9,518 nt of DNA from Spirochaetota bacterium (GCA_003641695.1 QNBL01000076.1:1-9518), one strand, 5' to 3'; positions 1 to 6,902 are shown, counted from the stretch's first letter. Notes: generated by a model not told the origin, from the sequence alone. Made by a program: numbers and translations.

Positions 1-39
1 TCCGTACTTTACAATCCATACCAAAGAATGTATCAATAA
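1..39 (+). CDS. C-terminal end of an upstream gene (partial, unidentified)
   Basis: Frame 1 is open from the window edge and ends in TAA at 37-39, giving the tail SVLYNPYQRMYQ. It stops 5 bp before the rsmE start codon, the spacing expected inside an operon. Twelve residues are too few to identify a family. The frame used by rsmE is also open to the window edge, so the alternative is that rsmE starts further upstream and this is a chance frame. Confidence 0.4.
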   Translation, partial: SVLYNPYQRMYQ

Positions 40-44
40 AAGTA

Positions 45-779
45 ATGAACATAATCCTCTTTGAATCAGAAAAGCTCCCCGTCCTTCTCCCCATGGGGGA
101 TGACCGGGCACAGCATATTGTAAAAATCCTGAAGCTGAAGGAGGGGGATTCCTTCAAGTGCGGACTGGTAAACGGCCCTTCGGGGATCTGCAGTATAAAG
201 GGGATCAATGCTGAAGGTATTGTCCTGTCCTGGGAAAAGAAAGCAGAAAAGAAAGAGCTGTACCCCCTGACCCTGGTAGTAGGATATACCCGCCCCATAA
301 GTGCAAAACGGATTCTGCGGGAAACGGTGAGCCTGGGGGTAGCTAAGCTTGTTTTCACCGGCACTGATACCGGTGAAAAATCCTACCGGTCAAGCAATCT
401 CTGGAAAACGGGGGAATACAAACGGTACCTGATTGACGGTGCCCAGCAGGCGGGGCAGACAGCAGTGCCGCCTGTTCTTTTCTATCCGGATATCAAACAT
501 ACCCTGCAGGCTGTAACCGCCGGCAGCTGTTCTGATCTGCTGCTGCTTGATAATGTTTCCCCTGCCGGCAGCCTCTCGGCTTATAACCCCGGCATGAGCG
601 GCGGCACAGGTCCTGTTGTCCTTGCCATCGGCTCCGAGCGGGGCTGGTCCGACAGGGAGCGGCTGCTGTTTAGCGGGTACGGGTTTACAGCCATGAAGCT
701 GGGGGAACGGATACTCCGGACAGAAACAGCATGCAGTGCGGGAACAGCTGTCCTTTTAAGCCGTCTGGGATATGTGTAA
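45..779 (+). CDS. rsmE: RsmE, 16S rRNA (uracil1498-N3)-methyltransferase
   Basis: This is a SPOUT-class methyltransferase that uses SAM to methylate N3 of U1498 in 16S rRNA of the small subunit. The 244 residues match the usual length. The N-terminal PUA-like part contains AQHIVKILKLKEGD (about 22-35). The C-terminal trefoil-knot domain has the SAM-site strand LAIGSERGWSDRE (193-205) and the signature KLGERILRTETA (218-229). The usual IGPEGG loop reads IGSERG here. RETVSLGV (92-99) takes the place of the common QKxxELG segment. The ATG at 45 gives the typical opening MNIILFE; its ribosome site is weak, so it may be translationally coupled to the gene ending at 39. The family assignment is firm. 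Confidence 0.93.
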   Translation: MNIILFESEKLPVLLPMGDDRAQHIVKILKLKEGDSFKCGLVNGPSGICSIKGINAEGIVLSWEKKAEKKELYPLTLVVGYTRPISAKRILRETVSLGVAKLVFTGTDTGEKSYRSSNLWKTGEYKRYLIDGAQQAGQTAVPPVLFYPDIKHTLQAVTAGSCSDLLLLDNVSPAGSLSAYNPGMSGGTGPVVLAIGSERGWSDRERLLFSGYGFTAMKLGERILRTETACSAGTAVLLSRLGYV

Positions 780-805
780 AAATACCGAACCGCCGGGGCT
801 GATCT

Positions 806-834
806 TTGCTTTTTTGAGAAATTTCTGTTACATT
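806..834 (+). promoter_or_regulatory. Possible extended -10 promoter for the coiled-coil gene
   Basis: TTGCTT (806-811) is followed after 17 bp by TACATT (829-834), preceded by TG one base upstream (826-827), which is an extended -10 arrangement. Transcription would start near 841 and leave a leader of about 54 nt. Both hexamers are only partial matches, so this is tentative; readthrough from rsmE is also possible because I see no clear terminator after 779. Confidence 0.3.
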
Positions 835-894
835 TGAATCAGGAGCACAGTTTCTTTGTATTAATACATAAATACGTGGAAGGAGTGTGCCTGA

Positions 895-1329
895 ATGGGA
901 GATGCTGTCATGGAACTGGGTGAAAAGGAACTTGAGAAAATAGGTAAGTATGTCCAAAGCCACCTGGGAGAGTGGGCCAAAGACACAAATATTCTGGAGT
1001 TTAAAACCCGGCGCGAGATTGATCTTCTCGAGCGGATGGTCCGGGTCGAGGAGGGACTTAAAAATATTGCCGAACAGATGCAGAAGGGCTTTGAGTACAT
1101 GGAAAAGCGCTTCGATCAAGTGGAAAAGCGTTTCGAACAGATAGATAAGCGTTTCGAGCAAGTGGAAAAGCGTTTCGAACAGATAGATAAACGTTTTGAG
1201 CAAGTGGATAAGCGCTTCGAGGATATGCAGCACTACATGGACCGAAGATTTTCCCAGCTTCAATGGATGATTGGAATCGGGTTTACTGCAATAACCGTCC
1301 TTATGGGACTGATAAACTTTCTTAAGTAA
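895..1329 (+). CDS. Small tail-anchored coiled-coil protein with heptad tandem repeats
   Basis: Function is unknown. The 144-residue product has an acidic/basic N-terminal part (1-68), then six near-identical heptads of the type (V/I)(E/D)KRFEQ (69-110), a degenerate seventh (MQHYMDRRFSQ), and a hydrophobic C-terminal segment (about 122-143) ending at LK. Phe and Val/Ile alternate at spacings of 3 and 4, the a/d pattern of a coiled coil, so a parallel oligomer anchored in the inner membrane by its tail is likely. The layout resembles Bdr proteins of Borrelia and DUF1640-like coiled-coil proteins, but homology is not established. The start is supported by GGAAGGAG at 878-885, nine bases before ATG. 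Its last 8 bp overlap the convergent alkyltransferase gene. Confidence 0.85.
   Translation: MGDAVMELGEKELEKIGKYVQSHLGEWAKDTNILEFKTRREIDLLERMVRVEEGLKNIAEQMQKGFEYMEKRFDQVEKRFEQIDKRFEQVEKRFEQIDKRFEQVDKRFEDMQHYMDRRFSQLQWMIGIGFTAITVLMGLINFLK
1099..1224 (+). repeat. Six tandem 21-bp repeats (three 42-bp pairs) inside the coiled-coil gene
   Basis: Six 21-bp units start at 1099, 1120, 1141, 1162, 1183 and 1204. The units at 1120 and 1162 are identical. Those at 1141 and 1183 differ at two third-codon positions only. The higher-order unit is therefore 42 bp, alternating a VEKRFEQ codon set with an IDKRFEQ codon set. The repeat keeps frame, so changes in copy number would change coiled-coil length in 7- or 14-residue steps. 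Confidence 0.92.
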
Positions 1330-1867
1330 TCCTGCTCCCCTCACGCTTCAACAGATATTCCTTGCGCCATAACCCGCCGGAATAACCTCCTAAGCCGTTG
1401 TCTTTTGCAATAACCCGGTGGCAGGGAATGACTATAACTATCCGGTTTTTGCCATTGGCACTACCCACAGCCCGTACAGCCTTCGGGTTTGCCACCTCCG
1501 CTGCCTGCCGGCTGTAACTCCAGGTCTTTCCGTAGGGGATCCTCGTCAGCGTTTCCCAGACCTTTTTTTGAAAGTCAGTACCGGAAAGTACAACAGGGAT
1601 AGTAAACTGCCTTCTGTGCCCTTTAAAGTATTCTTTTAGTTCTTCATCCAGTTTTAAAAGGTGCAGGTCCCCGGCATCCGCTGCGTCTATTTTGAAAGTC
1701 CCCCCCAGCTCCGCTGCCGCCTTCTTAAGCCGGAAACCACTATCCGGGTTCTCTGCAAAGCCTAAAAAGAAAACCCCCTTATCTGTTGCCGCGGCAAGCA
1801 TCTGTCCAATGGGGGTAATGATCTCTTTTATGGAAATAATAAGCTCACTCATGCCCGATTCTACCAT
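1322..1867 (-). CDS. ogt: Methylated-DNA--protein-cysteine S-methyltransferase (Ogt/MGMT family)
   Basis: This is a suicide DNA-repair protein that moves the alkyl group from O6-alkylguanine to its own cysteine. In the 181 residues the DNA-binding helix-turn-helix region is FQKKVWETLTRIPYGKTWSY (99-118), followed by the arginine-finger segment KAVRAVGSANGKN (129-141, Arg132), the active site PCHRV (148-152, Cys149), and GGYSGGLWRKEYLL (160-173), which includes the conserved Glu170. Residues 11-95 match the variable N-terminal ribonuclease-like fold. No Ada AraC-type or metal-binding domain is present, so this is the stand-alone type. The start could be ATG at 1867 or, five codons later, at 1852 (MSELII); neither has a strong ribosome site. 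The gene diverges from thyX. Confidence 0.93.
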   Translation of the reverse strand: MVESGMSELIISIKEIITPIGQMLAAATDKGVFFLGFAENPDSGFRLKKAAAELGGTFKIDAADAGDLHLLKLDEELKEYFKGHRRQFTIPVVLSGTDFQKKVWETLTRIPYGKTWSYSRQAAEVANPKAVRAVGSANGKNRIVIVIPCHRVIAKDNGLGGYSGGLWRKEYLLKREGSRIT

Positions 1868-1874
1868 GCTTTTA

Positions 1875-1903
1875 TTGAAATTAAAAAGATATAACGGTAC
1901 ACT
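1875..1903 (+). promoter_or_regulatory. Possible sigma-70 promoter of thyX
   Basis: TTGAAA (1875-1880) and TACACT (1898-1903) are separated by 17 bp in the 68-bp divergent gap between ogt and thyX. Transcription would start near 1910, leaving a leader of about 26 nt that carries the ribosome site AAGGAGA (1924-1930). The -10 matches the consensus at four of six positions, so the call is tentative. Confidence 0.35.
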
Positions 1904-1935
1904 GATTTAAAATAACGTAATACAAGGAGACTGCC

Positions 1936-2757
1936 ATGGCCCATTGTACCGTACCCGAAGCGGACGCTGTTCTCGATAAAGAATTCAAGGTCCTCGATAA
2001 AGGATTTGTCCGGCTGGTAGATTACTTCGGAGATGATTCAAGAATCGTGCAGGCTGCCCGAGTCTCCTATGGAGAAGGGACCAAGAGTTACCGGCAGGAC
2101 AAAGGGCTTATCGACTACCTGCTGCGGAATGATCATACCTCCCCCTTCGAGCAGGTCAGCTTCACCTTTCATATAAAGATGCCCATATTTGTCGCCCGGC
2201 AGTGGGTCCGCCACCGCACCGCAAAGGTTAACGAAATCTCCGGCAGGTACAGCGTCATGAAGAACGAGTTCTACCTTCCCGCAGGCAGGGACATAGCCCT
2301 GCAGAGTGAAGACAACAAACAGGGACGTCAAAACGAACCTGTTTCAGCCGATCTGCAGGAGGAGGTACGGAGCATTCTTGCCGAAGAGCAGGAGCGCTCA
2401 TATGAAACCTACCAAAAACTGCTGGATAAAGGGATCGCCCGGGAGATTGCACGGATAAACCTCCCTTTGAGTCTGTATACCGAATGGTACTGGCAGATGG
2501 ATCTTCATAACCTTTTTCACTTCCTGCGCCTCAGAATGGATGCTCATGCACAGAAAGAGATCCGTGATTATGCCTCTGTAATCTTCGACATTGTAAAGAA
2601 GGTCTGTCCCATGGCTGCAGAATCCTTCGAAAAGCACCGGATCGGGGGTGTAACGTTTTCACGTGAGGAGGTAGCTGCCCTTAAAAAAATGCTGCAGGGT
2701 GAAGATAATCCCCTTACCGGCAGAGCGGGGGAGCTGTTTCTGGCAAAACTGAAGTAG
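1936..2757 (+). CDS. thyX: ThyX, FAD-dependent thymidylate synthase
   Basis: This enzyme makes dTMP from dUMP with methylene-tetrahydrofolate as carbon donor and NADPH-reduced FAD as hydride carrier, releasing tetrahydrofolate. In 273 residues the ThyX signature RHR-x7-S is at 92-102 within RHRTAKVNEISGRYS. HTSPFEQ (67-73) precedes it, and NLFHFLRLRMDAHAQKEIRDYA (from 192) holds the conserved Arg and His/Gln residues of the dUMP and FAD site. Length and motif order are normal for the family. AAGGAGA at 1924-1930 lies five bases before the ATG and fixes the start. The first 20 or so residues are less conserved. A hairpin at 2794-2814 may end the transcript. Confidence 0.96.
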   Translation: MAHCTVPEADAVLDKEFKVLDKGFVRLVDYFGDDSRIVQAARVSYGEGTKSYRQDKGLIDYLLRNDHTSPFEQVSFTFHIKMPIFVARQWVRHRTAKVNEISGRYSVMKNEFYLPAGRDIALQSEDNKQGRQNEPVSADLQEEVRSILAEEQERSYETYQKLLDKGIAREIARINLPLSLYTEWYWQMDLHNLFHFLRLRMDAHAQKEIRDYASVIFDIVKKVCPMAAESFEKHRIGGVTFSREEVAALKKMLQGEDNPLTGRAGELFLAKLK

Positions 2758-2790
2758 CAGAACCGTTTCGGGTATACCTGACACACTGAC

Positions 2791-2940
2791 ATGTCCGGTC
2801 TAAAAATGACCGGATTTAGGGATGTTGTTATTCATGAATACCAGGAAATGAATATGGAAATATTAAGAGCTATCGCAGAAAAAGAGCATACCTCTCTTGT
2901 TGATCTCTGCAGTGAGTTCGGTATATCCATACCCATTTAA
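2791..2940 (+). pseudogene. Truncated N-terminal piece of a winged-helix (ROK-like?) regulator
   Basis: This 49-codon open frame is read from ATG at 2791, with later in-frame ATGs at 2806, 2848 and 2854; AGGA at 2843-2846 would suit the ATG at 2854. The segment MEILRAIAEKEHTSLVDLCS followed by EFGISIPI looks like the first two helices of a helix-turn-helix as found at the start of ROK/NagC-type or IclR-type regulators. In such proteins the next residues usually continue the recognition helix (P-T-V-x), but here a TAA follows Ile. It ends 2 bp from the stop codon of the convergent sugar-phosphate transferase, so a deletion or insertion junction may lie here. It could also be a real short peptide or a chance frame. 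Confidence 0.4.
2794..2814 (+). terminator. Hairpin after thyX, possible terminator
   Basis: TCCGGTC (2794-2800) and GACCGGA (2808-2814) form a perfect 7-bp stem with loop TAAAAAT. It starts 37 bp after the thyX stop codon. Only three T residues follow, so intrinsic termination would be weak. The reverse strand has no T-run after the stem. Confidence 0.42.
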
Positions 2941-2942
2941 CG

Positions 2943-4016
2943 TTAAGATAATTTTGCCTTGGCCGACCGGGACAAAAGATAGAAGAGGAACGAAAAAACC
3001 ACCCACTGAGCGATCAGTAGAATAATAATAAACTCTTTCCCTGTTAGAACAAACATATAGGCTGTAAAGGAAATCAGCAGTGTTGCAGAATAGATAACGG
3101 CCAGAACCTGTTTCTGGGATAGCCCGAGAGCGAGGAGTTTGTGGTGGAGATGCTCCCGGTCCGGAGTATGAAAAGGCACACCCTTTATCCTGCGCCGGAT
3201 TATTGCGGCTATCGTGTCCAGTATCGGGATAAAGAGGAAGGAAACGGCTAGAATAAGCATGTAGGGAGAAAGATGTTTCGGCAGTGAATAGATCGGCAGA
3301 ACAGCCAGCACAAACCCTATGAACAAGGATCCGGAGTCTCCCATAAAGAGCCGGGCCGGAGGAAAGTTGTAGATAAGAAAACCGGCAAGGGATCCGAAAA
3401 GTATAAATACCAGGATCGCCTGATTCACGTTGCCGGAGGCAAAAGCGGAGAGCCCCATAAAAAAAGCGGCAATTCCCGCCACCCCGCTGGAAAGCCCGTC
3501 CATGCCGTCTATAAGATTAACCGCATTGGTAATTCCCACAATCCAGAAAAATGTAACAACTATGCCGACAGCAGGAATGGAAACGGTTGTATTGAAAAAG
3601 GGAATATGGAAGCTCTTAAAGAAGTATCCACAGATAATAATAAAAAGGGCAATTGCCATCTGAGCCCTGAGCTTGTACAGGGGGCGCAGATCGAAAAAAT
3701 CATCGAGAAGGCCGATAATATTGATAACTGCAGCACCTGTCAAGAGCGTCCAGTAATTCTTCAGAACCGAAAAGATTACGGAAAAGTCTTTATATACAAT
3801 GCTCTTTAAAAGAAAAAAGAGGAAGACAACCGTAAAAAACGAGAGAACAATGCCGATTCCCCCAATCCTGGGGATCTTTCCCCGGTGAATTTTCCTGTTG
3901 TTTTCCATATCGTACCATTCGTGTTTAACGGCAAGTTTTACAAGAATAGGGACAACGGCAGCATTCAATAACATGGCTGCGGCGGATGCAATAACAAATT
4001 GTACTGAAAAGCTCAT
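2943..4016 (-). CDS. WecA/TagO-family polyprenyl-phosphate sugar-1-phosphate transferase
   Basis: This is an integral membrane enzyme of the PNPT family that transfers a sugar-1-phosphate (GlcNAc-1-P in WecA and TagO) from a UDP-sugar to undecaprenyl phosphate, the first step of a lipid-linked polysaccharide. The 357 residues contain about ten hydrophobic segments. Family motifs appear in order: RKIHRGKIPRIGG (41-53), the Mg-binding LLDDFFDLRPL (103-113, Asp105/Asp106), NLIDGMDGL (167-175), RLFMGDSGS (222-230), and the cytoplasmic loop HTPDREHLHHKL (283-294) with the histidine-rich motif that separates WecA types from MraY. It is the last gene of the operon seen here, 89 bp after the export gene. 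The sugar used cannot be read from the sequence. Confidence 0.9.
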   Translation of the reverse strand: MSFSVQFVIASAAAMLLNAAVVPILVKLAVKHEWYDMENNRKIHRGKIPRIGGIGIVLSFFTVVFLFFLLKSIVYKDFSVIFSVLKNYWTLLTGAAVINIIGLLDDFFDLRPLYKLRAQMAIALFIIICGYFFKSFHIPFFNTTVSIPAVGIVVTFFWIVGITNAVNLIDGMDGLSSGVAGIAAFFMGLSAFASGNVNQAILVFILFGSLAGFLIYNFPPARLFMGDSGSLFIGFVLAVLPIYSLPKHLSPYMLILAVSFLFIPILDTIAAIIRRRIKGVPFHTPDREHLHHKLLALGLSQKQVLAVIYSATLLISFTAYMFVLTGKEFIIILLIAQWVVFSFLFYLLSRSAKAKLS

Positions 4017-4105
4017 TATTGTTTCTCTGTAAAAAGTAATTTTCTATTAATACTATACCAAATAGCGTAAAATATCCTGAAGCCCGCGTCGATTGATAAA
4101 AACAT

Positions 4106-5602
4106 TTAATTGAAAAGATCCCAAATGGTAAGACTCAAGCTGATAACAGCAGCAGTTGTTGTTACAACAGGACCGATAGAGTTGTTGAAAATATATATAG
4201 GAGAGTTTTTCGGTGCAAATATTTTGTCATCAGGCTGAATAATCCGCTCTTTCCCAAAACGGTTTCCGTCCCGGTCCAGAATGTATACTTTGTCCCCGAT
4301 ATGCTCCTCCGGGTTAAAGCCCCCCGCCATCATTACATATTCCAAAAAATGTTTCCCTGCAACGTAGGGGTAGGCCCCGGGGGTGGAAACCGCTCCGCCC
4401 ACATATACGGTAAAAAGCTTTAGAGGGATAATAATACGGTCGCCGGGCTGCAGGGCGGGATCATCGGAATAGTCATGCTCATAAACAATCTTTTTAAGAT
4501 CCACCGGTATAAACTCAGCTGTTGCCTCCCGTATAATAAAAGACCGTTCCAGATCACTTACCGGGGTAATCATCCCCTCAGGAAGGCTTAGAAGAGCAGT
4601 GGATATCCGCTGGTCCTTTGTAACCGGCCAGGGAATCCGTGCCGATACCGGGGATTTAGCCCCCGGTTTCATTCCCAGTGCCCCTTCGAAGAATACAACA
4701 GGCAGGTTTTGAACATTGGAAGGAACAACAACAAGATCCATGTCCTCAAGAGGAAACGAGGAAAGTGAGTCCGATGCATCCAGATAGATGGTATCCGTTT
4801 CGCTGTCCCTGCTGTTAAGACGCAGTATGTGGATTTTTTCCCTGTCTGCCAGTTTGGTAAACCCGCCGGAATATAAATTTATCACATCGGAAAGGGTTTC
4901 CCCGGGTAAGAGCTGGAATGCACCTTCCCTTCTGACCTCCCCCTTGACGTACACCTCCCGCTCGTAGGGGTGGATTACAATGGTATCTCCGGGTTTTACA
5001 ACAGGATTTTTTTTCAAGTCGCTGGTAAGCGCAGCATGAAACAGGTCAAAGGATTCGGCAGTTTTGTTCTCGTGTATTATTTCAACATTCCTCAGGGAAG
5101 AATATTTTGTCAGCCTGTCTGCAATAAGATCGGAAAGCCGGGAAAACCCCCATCCCAGAGCGAATCCGGGTTTACTGACCTCCCCCTTTACCAGTACCGG
5201 AAAAGCTCCGGTGGATTTAATAACAAGCCGGGGCAGGGAGTCCGGGTACGCTTTTAAAACCATGGTTTCCACTTTTACCTTAAGCTGGCCAAAGGTAAGC
5301 CCCCTGGTTTGTATTGTCCCAAAGAAAGAAAGATCCGCACTGCTGTCTCCCTCAATAAAAAAGGGAAGGCTGGTCTGTTTTAAATTGTACAAATAGCTTA
5401 CCTGGTATGTATCCCCCGGGGTCACGGGATAGTCGGGATTAAGCATTACAAAGGCTGTTTTATCCGGAATATCCGTCTTTACTGCTTTTAATGCGGCGGT
5501 AGAAGATCCTCGTAACGTTTTAAAACTGGAAACCATATCCGCTGAAAAGGCAGTATGTACACATAGAATCAGTGCCGCAAGGATCAGTAATGGTTTTTTC
5601 AT
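4106..5602 (-). CDS. Wza-type polysaccharide export protein with multiple SLBB domains
   Basis: This is the likely outer-membrane/periplasmic channel component for surface polysaccharide export. A signal peptide spans about 1-21 (MKKPLLILAALILCVHTAFSA), with a signal peptidase I-like site after Ala21. Cys14 sits in LILC, not a good lipobox. A Poly_export domain (about 55-130, starting near YPVTPGDTYQVSYLYN) is followed by SLBB-like units at about 133-210 (PVLVKGEVSKPG), 216-298 (REVYVKGEVRREGAF), a degenerate one at 302-393, and 398-465 (VYVGGAVSTPGAYPYVAGK). A hydrophobic or amphipathic C-terminal helix (474-497) could be the membrane-crossing helix, as in Wza. The start has GGGGGA eight to nine bases upstream. 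The ATGA overlap with the wzz-like gene implies translational coupling. Confidence 0.88.
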   Translation of the reverse strand: MKKPLLILAALILCVHTAFSADMVSSFKTLRGSSTAALKAVKTDIPDKTAFVMLNPDYPVTPGDTYQVSYLYNLKQTSLPFFIEGDSSADLSFFGTIQTRGLTFGQLKVKVETMVLKAYPDSLPRLVIKSTGAFPVLVKGEVSKPGFALGWGFSRLSDLIADRLTKYSSLRNVEIIHENKTAESFDLFHAALTSDLKKNPVVKPGDTIVIHPYEREVYVKGEVRREGAFQLLPGETLSDVINLYSGGFTKLADREKIHILRLNSRDSETDTIYLDASDSLSSFPLEDMDLVVVPSNVQNLPVVFFEGALGMKPGAKSPVSARIPWPVTKDQRISTALLSLPEGMITPVSDLERSFIIREATAEFIPVDLKKIVYEHDYSDDPALQPGDRIIIPLKLFTVYVGGAVSTPGAYPYVAGKHFLEYVMMAGGFNPEEHIGDKVYILDRDGNRFGKERIIQPDDKIFAPKNSPIYIFNNSIGPVVTTTAAVISLSLTIWDLFN

Positions 5603-6816
5603 TTGGTAATCCCCCTAAGTTTTGCCATCTCAACAGGATCCTGCTTAATCTTTCCTATAAACTCCAGGATAAATGCTCCAAAGATGGAAAGAAAAAATAC
5701 CGCCATGGTAACTATAATGCAAAGCTTGCCCCTGCTGGGCCCGGATTTTACCAGAGGTGGGACTGCTTTTTCGTATACTATAAACTTTGGAGGGATACTG
5801 CTGGTTTTAAGTTTTACAAGCTCGTACTGCTGGGCAAGGGAGGTGTAAAGCTTGCTCTGAAGTTCATACTCCAGGGATATCTTCTTGTAATCGGAAACCA
5901 GGTTCGGCAGCTCCTTTTCCGATGGGACCACAATCCCTCCTACGGAGTAGCCCTTTTCCAGTTTTTCAATGTTGGCCTTAAGGCTGTCCCGTTCAATTCT
6001 GAGCTTTCTAAGTCCCGGATCTTCAATACTGCTGTAGGCTCTGTAGGATTCAATCTCCATAACCTTTTTAAGATACTGGGACCGGAGGTCCCCCAGGGCG
6101 GTGGCCTTCTCCTTTGCGTAAGCCTCAATATCGTAAATACCGTACTTCTGGTTATACTTTTTAAGCCTTTCCTCCAGATCCTTTAGCTTTGCCTCGGTTG
6201 AAGAGAGCTCCTTTTCCAGCAGCTTCTTCTGGATAACGTTTTCATCGGTGCTGAGGTTCTTAAAGGTTTCGTCAAGCAGGGATACCACCTCGTTTACAAT
6301 ATCCGCCGCAAGAGCGCCGTCAATATCCTTGTAGCTAATCTCCATGGTACCGGAGTCAGAATCGTCACTAAGATTGATATTTTCCCTGAAAATTTTTCTT
6401 GCTGAGGCAACAGGGGTCTTTGATCCGGAAAGATCATACAAATCGATAAGATTAAATTTCTTAATAATTCTATCCACAAAAGAATCGGAGGTTACATATT
6501 TCTGTGCCGCCCCGAAAGCTGTTGCTCCCGATTTTACCGACATACCCAAAAGGGCGGTCAGCCCTCCTGCTTCCGAGCCGAGATCGAAACCGCCGGAATC
6601 TTCGTTTATCTTGACAATGGCCTTGGGGGTGTAGTAGTTGGGGTAGTAGCTCTTTTCATTGGGTATTAAAAGAGAGCCGATCGAGAACCCAAGTACCCCC
6701 AGTGCTCCGAGAAGTGTGATGATAATAATAAATTTCTTATGTTTTAAAAGAACGGCGAGAAGATCTATCAGGGATATCTCATCCTCTTCCATTGGTATTT
6801 GATTTTCTGTGCTCAT
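5599..6816 (-). CDS. Wzz/GumC-type chain-length determinant (polysaccharide co-polymerase)
   Basis: This inner-membrane protein would set polymer length and link polymerisation to the export channel. Read from ATG at 6816, it has 405 residues: a cytoplasmic N-terminus with EISLIDLLAVLLKHKK (13-28), membrane helix 1 (about 28-51), a periplasmic domain with a long coiled-coil stretch (about 195-345), the proline-rich motif AVPPLVKSGPSRGK (351-364), and membrane helix 2 (about 364-388). No Walker motifs or tyrosine-rich tail are present, so there is no fused tyrosine kinase. The frame stays open to an ATG at 6888, but the promoter at 6824-6852 places transcription start on or next to 6816, and the family-like sequence begins there. 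No ribosome site precedes any candidate start. The gene overlaps the export gene by 4 bp (ATGA). Confidence 0.88.
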   Translation of the reverse strand: MSTENQIPMEEDEISLIDLLAVLLKHKKFIIIITLLGALGVLGFSIGSLLIPNEKSYYPNYYTPKAIVKINEDSGGFDLGSEAGGLTALLGMSVKSGATAFGAAQKYVTSDSFVDRIIKKFNLIDLYDLSGSKTPVASARKIFRENINLSDDSDSGTMEISYKDIDGALAADIVNEVVSLLDETFKNLSTDENVIQKKLLEKELSSTEAKLKDLEERLKKYNQKYGIYDIEAYAKEKATALGDLRSQYLKKVMEIESYRAYSSIEDPGLRKLRIERDSLKANIEKLEKGYSVGGIVVPSEKELPNLVSDYKKISLEYELQSKLYTSLAQQYELVKLKTSSIPPKFIVYEKAVPPLVKSGPSRGKLCIIVTMAVFFLSIFGAFILEFIGKIKQDPVEMAKLRGITK

Positions 6817-6833
6817 AATGGGGATTATATGAG
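6812..6833 (-). promoter_or_regulatory. Imperfect palindrome over the wzz-like -10 and start codon
   Basis: On the plus strand CTCATAAT (6812-6819), GGGG, then ATTATATGAG (6824-6833) form an inverted repeat in which the second arm carries two extra bases. It covers the -10 hexamer, the expected transcription start and the start codon. It could be a repressor site or only a by-product of the AT-rich -10. Confidence 0.3.
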
Positions 6834-6852
6834 TATTAAAGTAGCGTGTAAA
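6824..6852 (-). promoter_or_regulatory. Sigma-70-type promoter of the polysaccharide operon, near-leaderless
   Basis: On the minus strand TTTACA (6852-6847) is followed after exactly 17 bp by a perfect TATAAT (6829-6824). Seven bases after the -10, CCCCATT, comes the ATG at 6816. Transcription would start at 6817 or 6816, so the mRNA would have no leader or one of a base or two. This explains the lack of a Shine-Dalgarno sequence. Confidence 0.62.
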
Positions 6853-6902
6853 GGACATAAAGGTATCTGGATGGGTTGAAATATACATTTTACCGTGCTA
6901 TA

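Noticed and set aside
1099..1224. Regular repeats considered as a CRISPR array
   Set aside because: The units are contiguous with no spacers, are only 21 bp, and encode in-frame heptads.
685..1344. 219-codon open frame on the minus strand, leucine/phenylalanine-rich
   Set aside because: It is the reverse reading of the rsmE end and the 21-bp repeats. Its repeating LFETLFHLL pattern is the antisense of KRFEQ codons, and the plus-strand gene has a good ribosome site and membrane tail.
2920..2933. GGTAT-ATCC-ATACC inverted repeat next to the WecA-type gene end, considered as a terminator
   Set aside because: The stem is only 5 bp, AT-containing, and no T-run follows on either strand.
4017..4105. 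Gap before the WecA-type gene, checked for its own promoter
   Set aside because: A TATAGT is present on the minus strand, but no acceptable -35 lies 16-18 bp upstream, so cotranscription with the export gene is simpler.
5572..6186. 204-codon open frame on the plus strand
   Set aside because: It lies fully antisense to the wzz-like and export genes, both strongly supported by motifs, and has no family features of its own.
6817..6888. 24-residue N-terminal extension of the wzz-like protein
   Set aside because: It contains the -35 and -10 of a near-consensus promoter, and the typical short cytoplasmic N-terminus begins at 6816.
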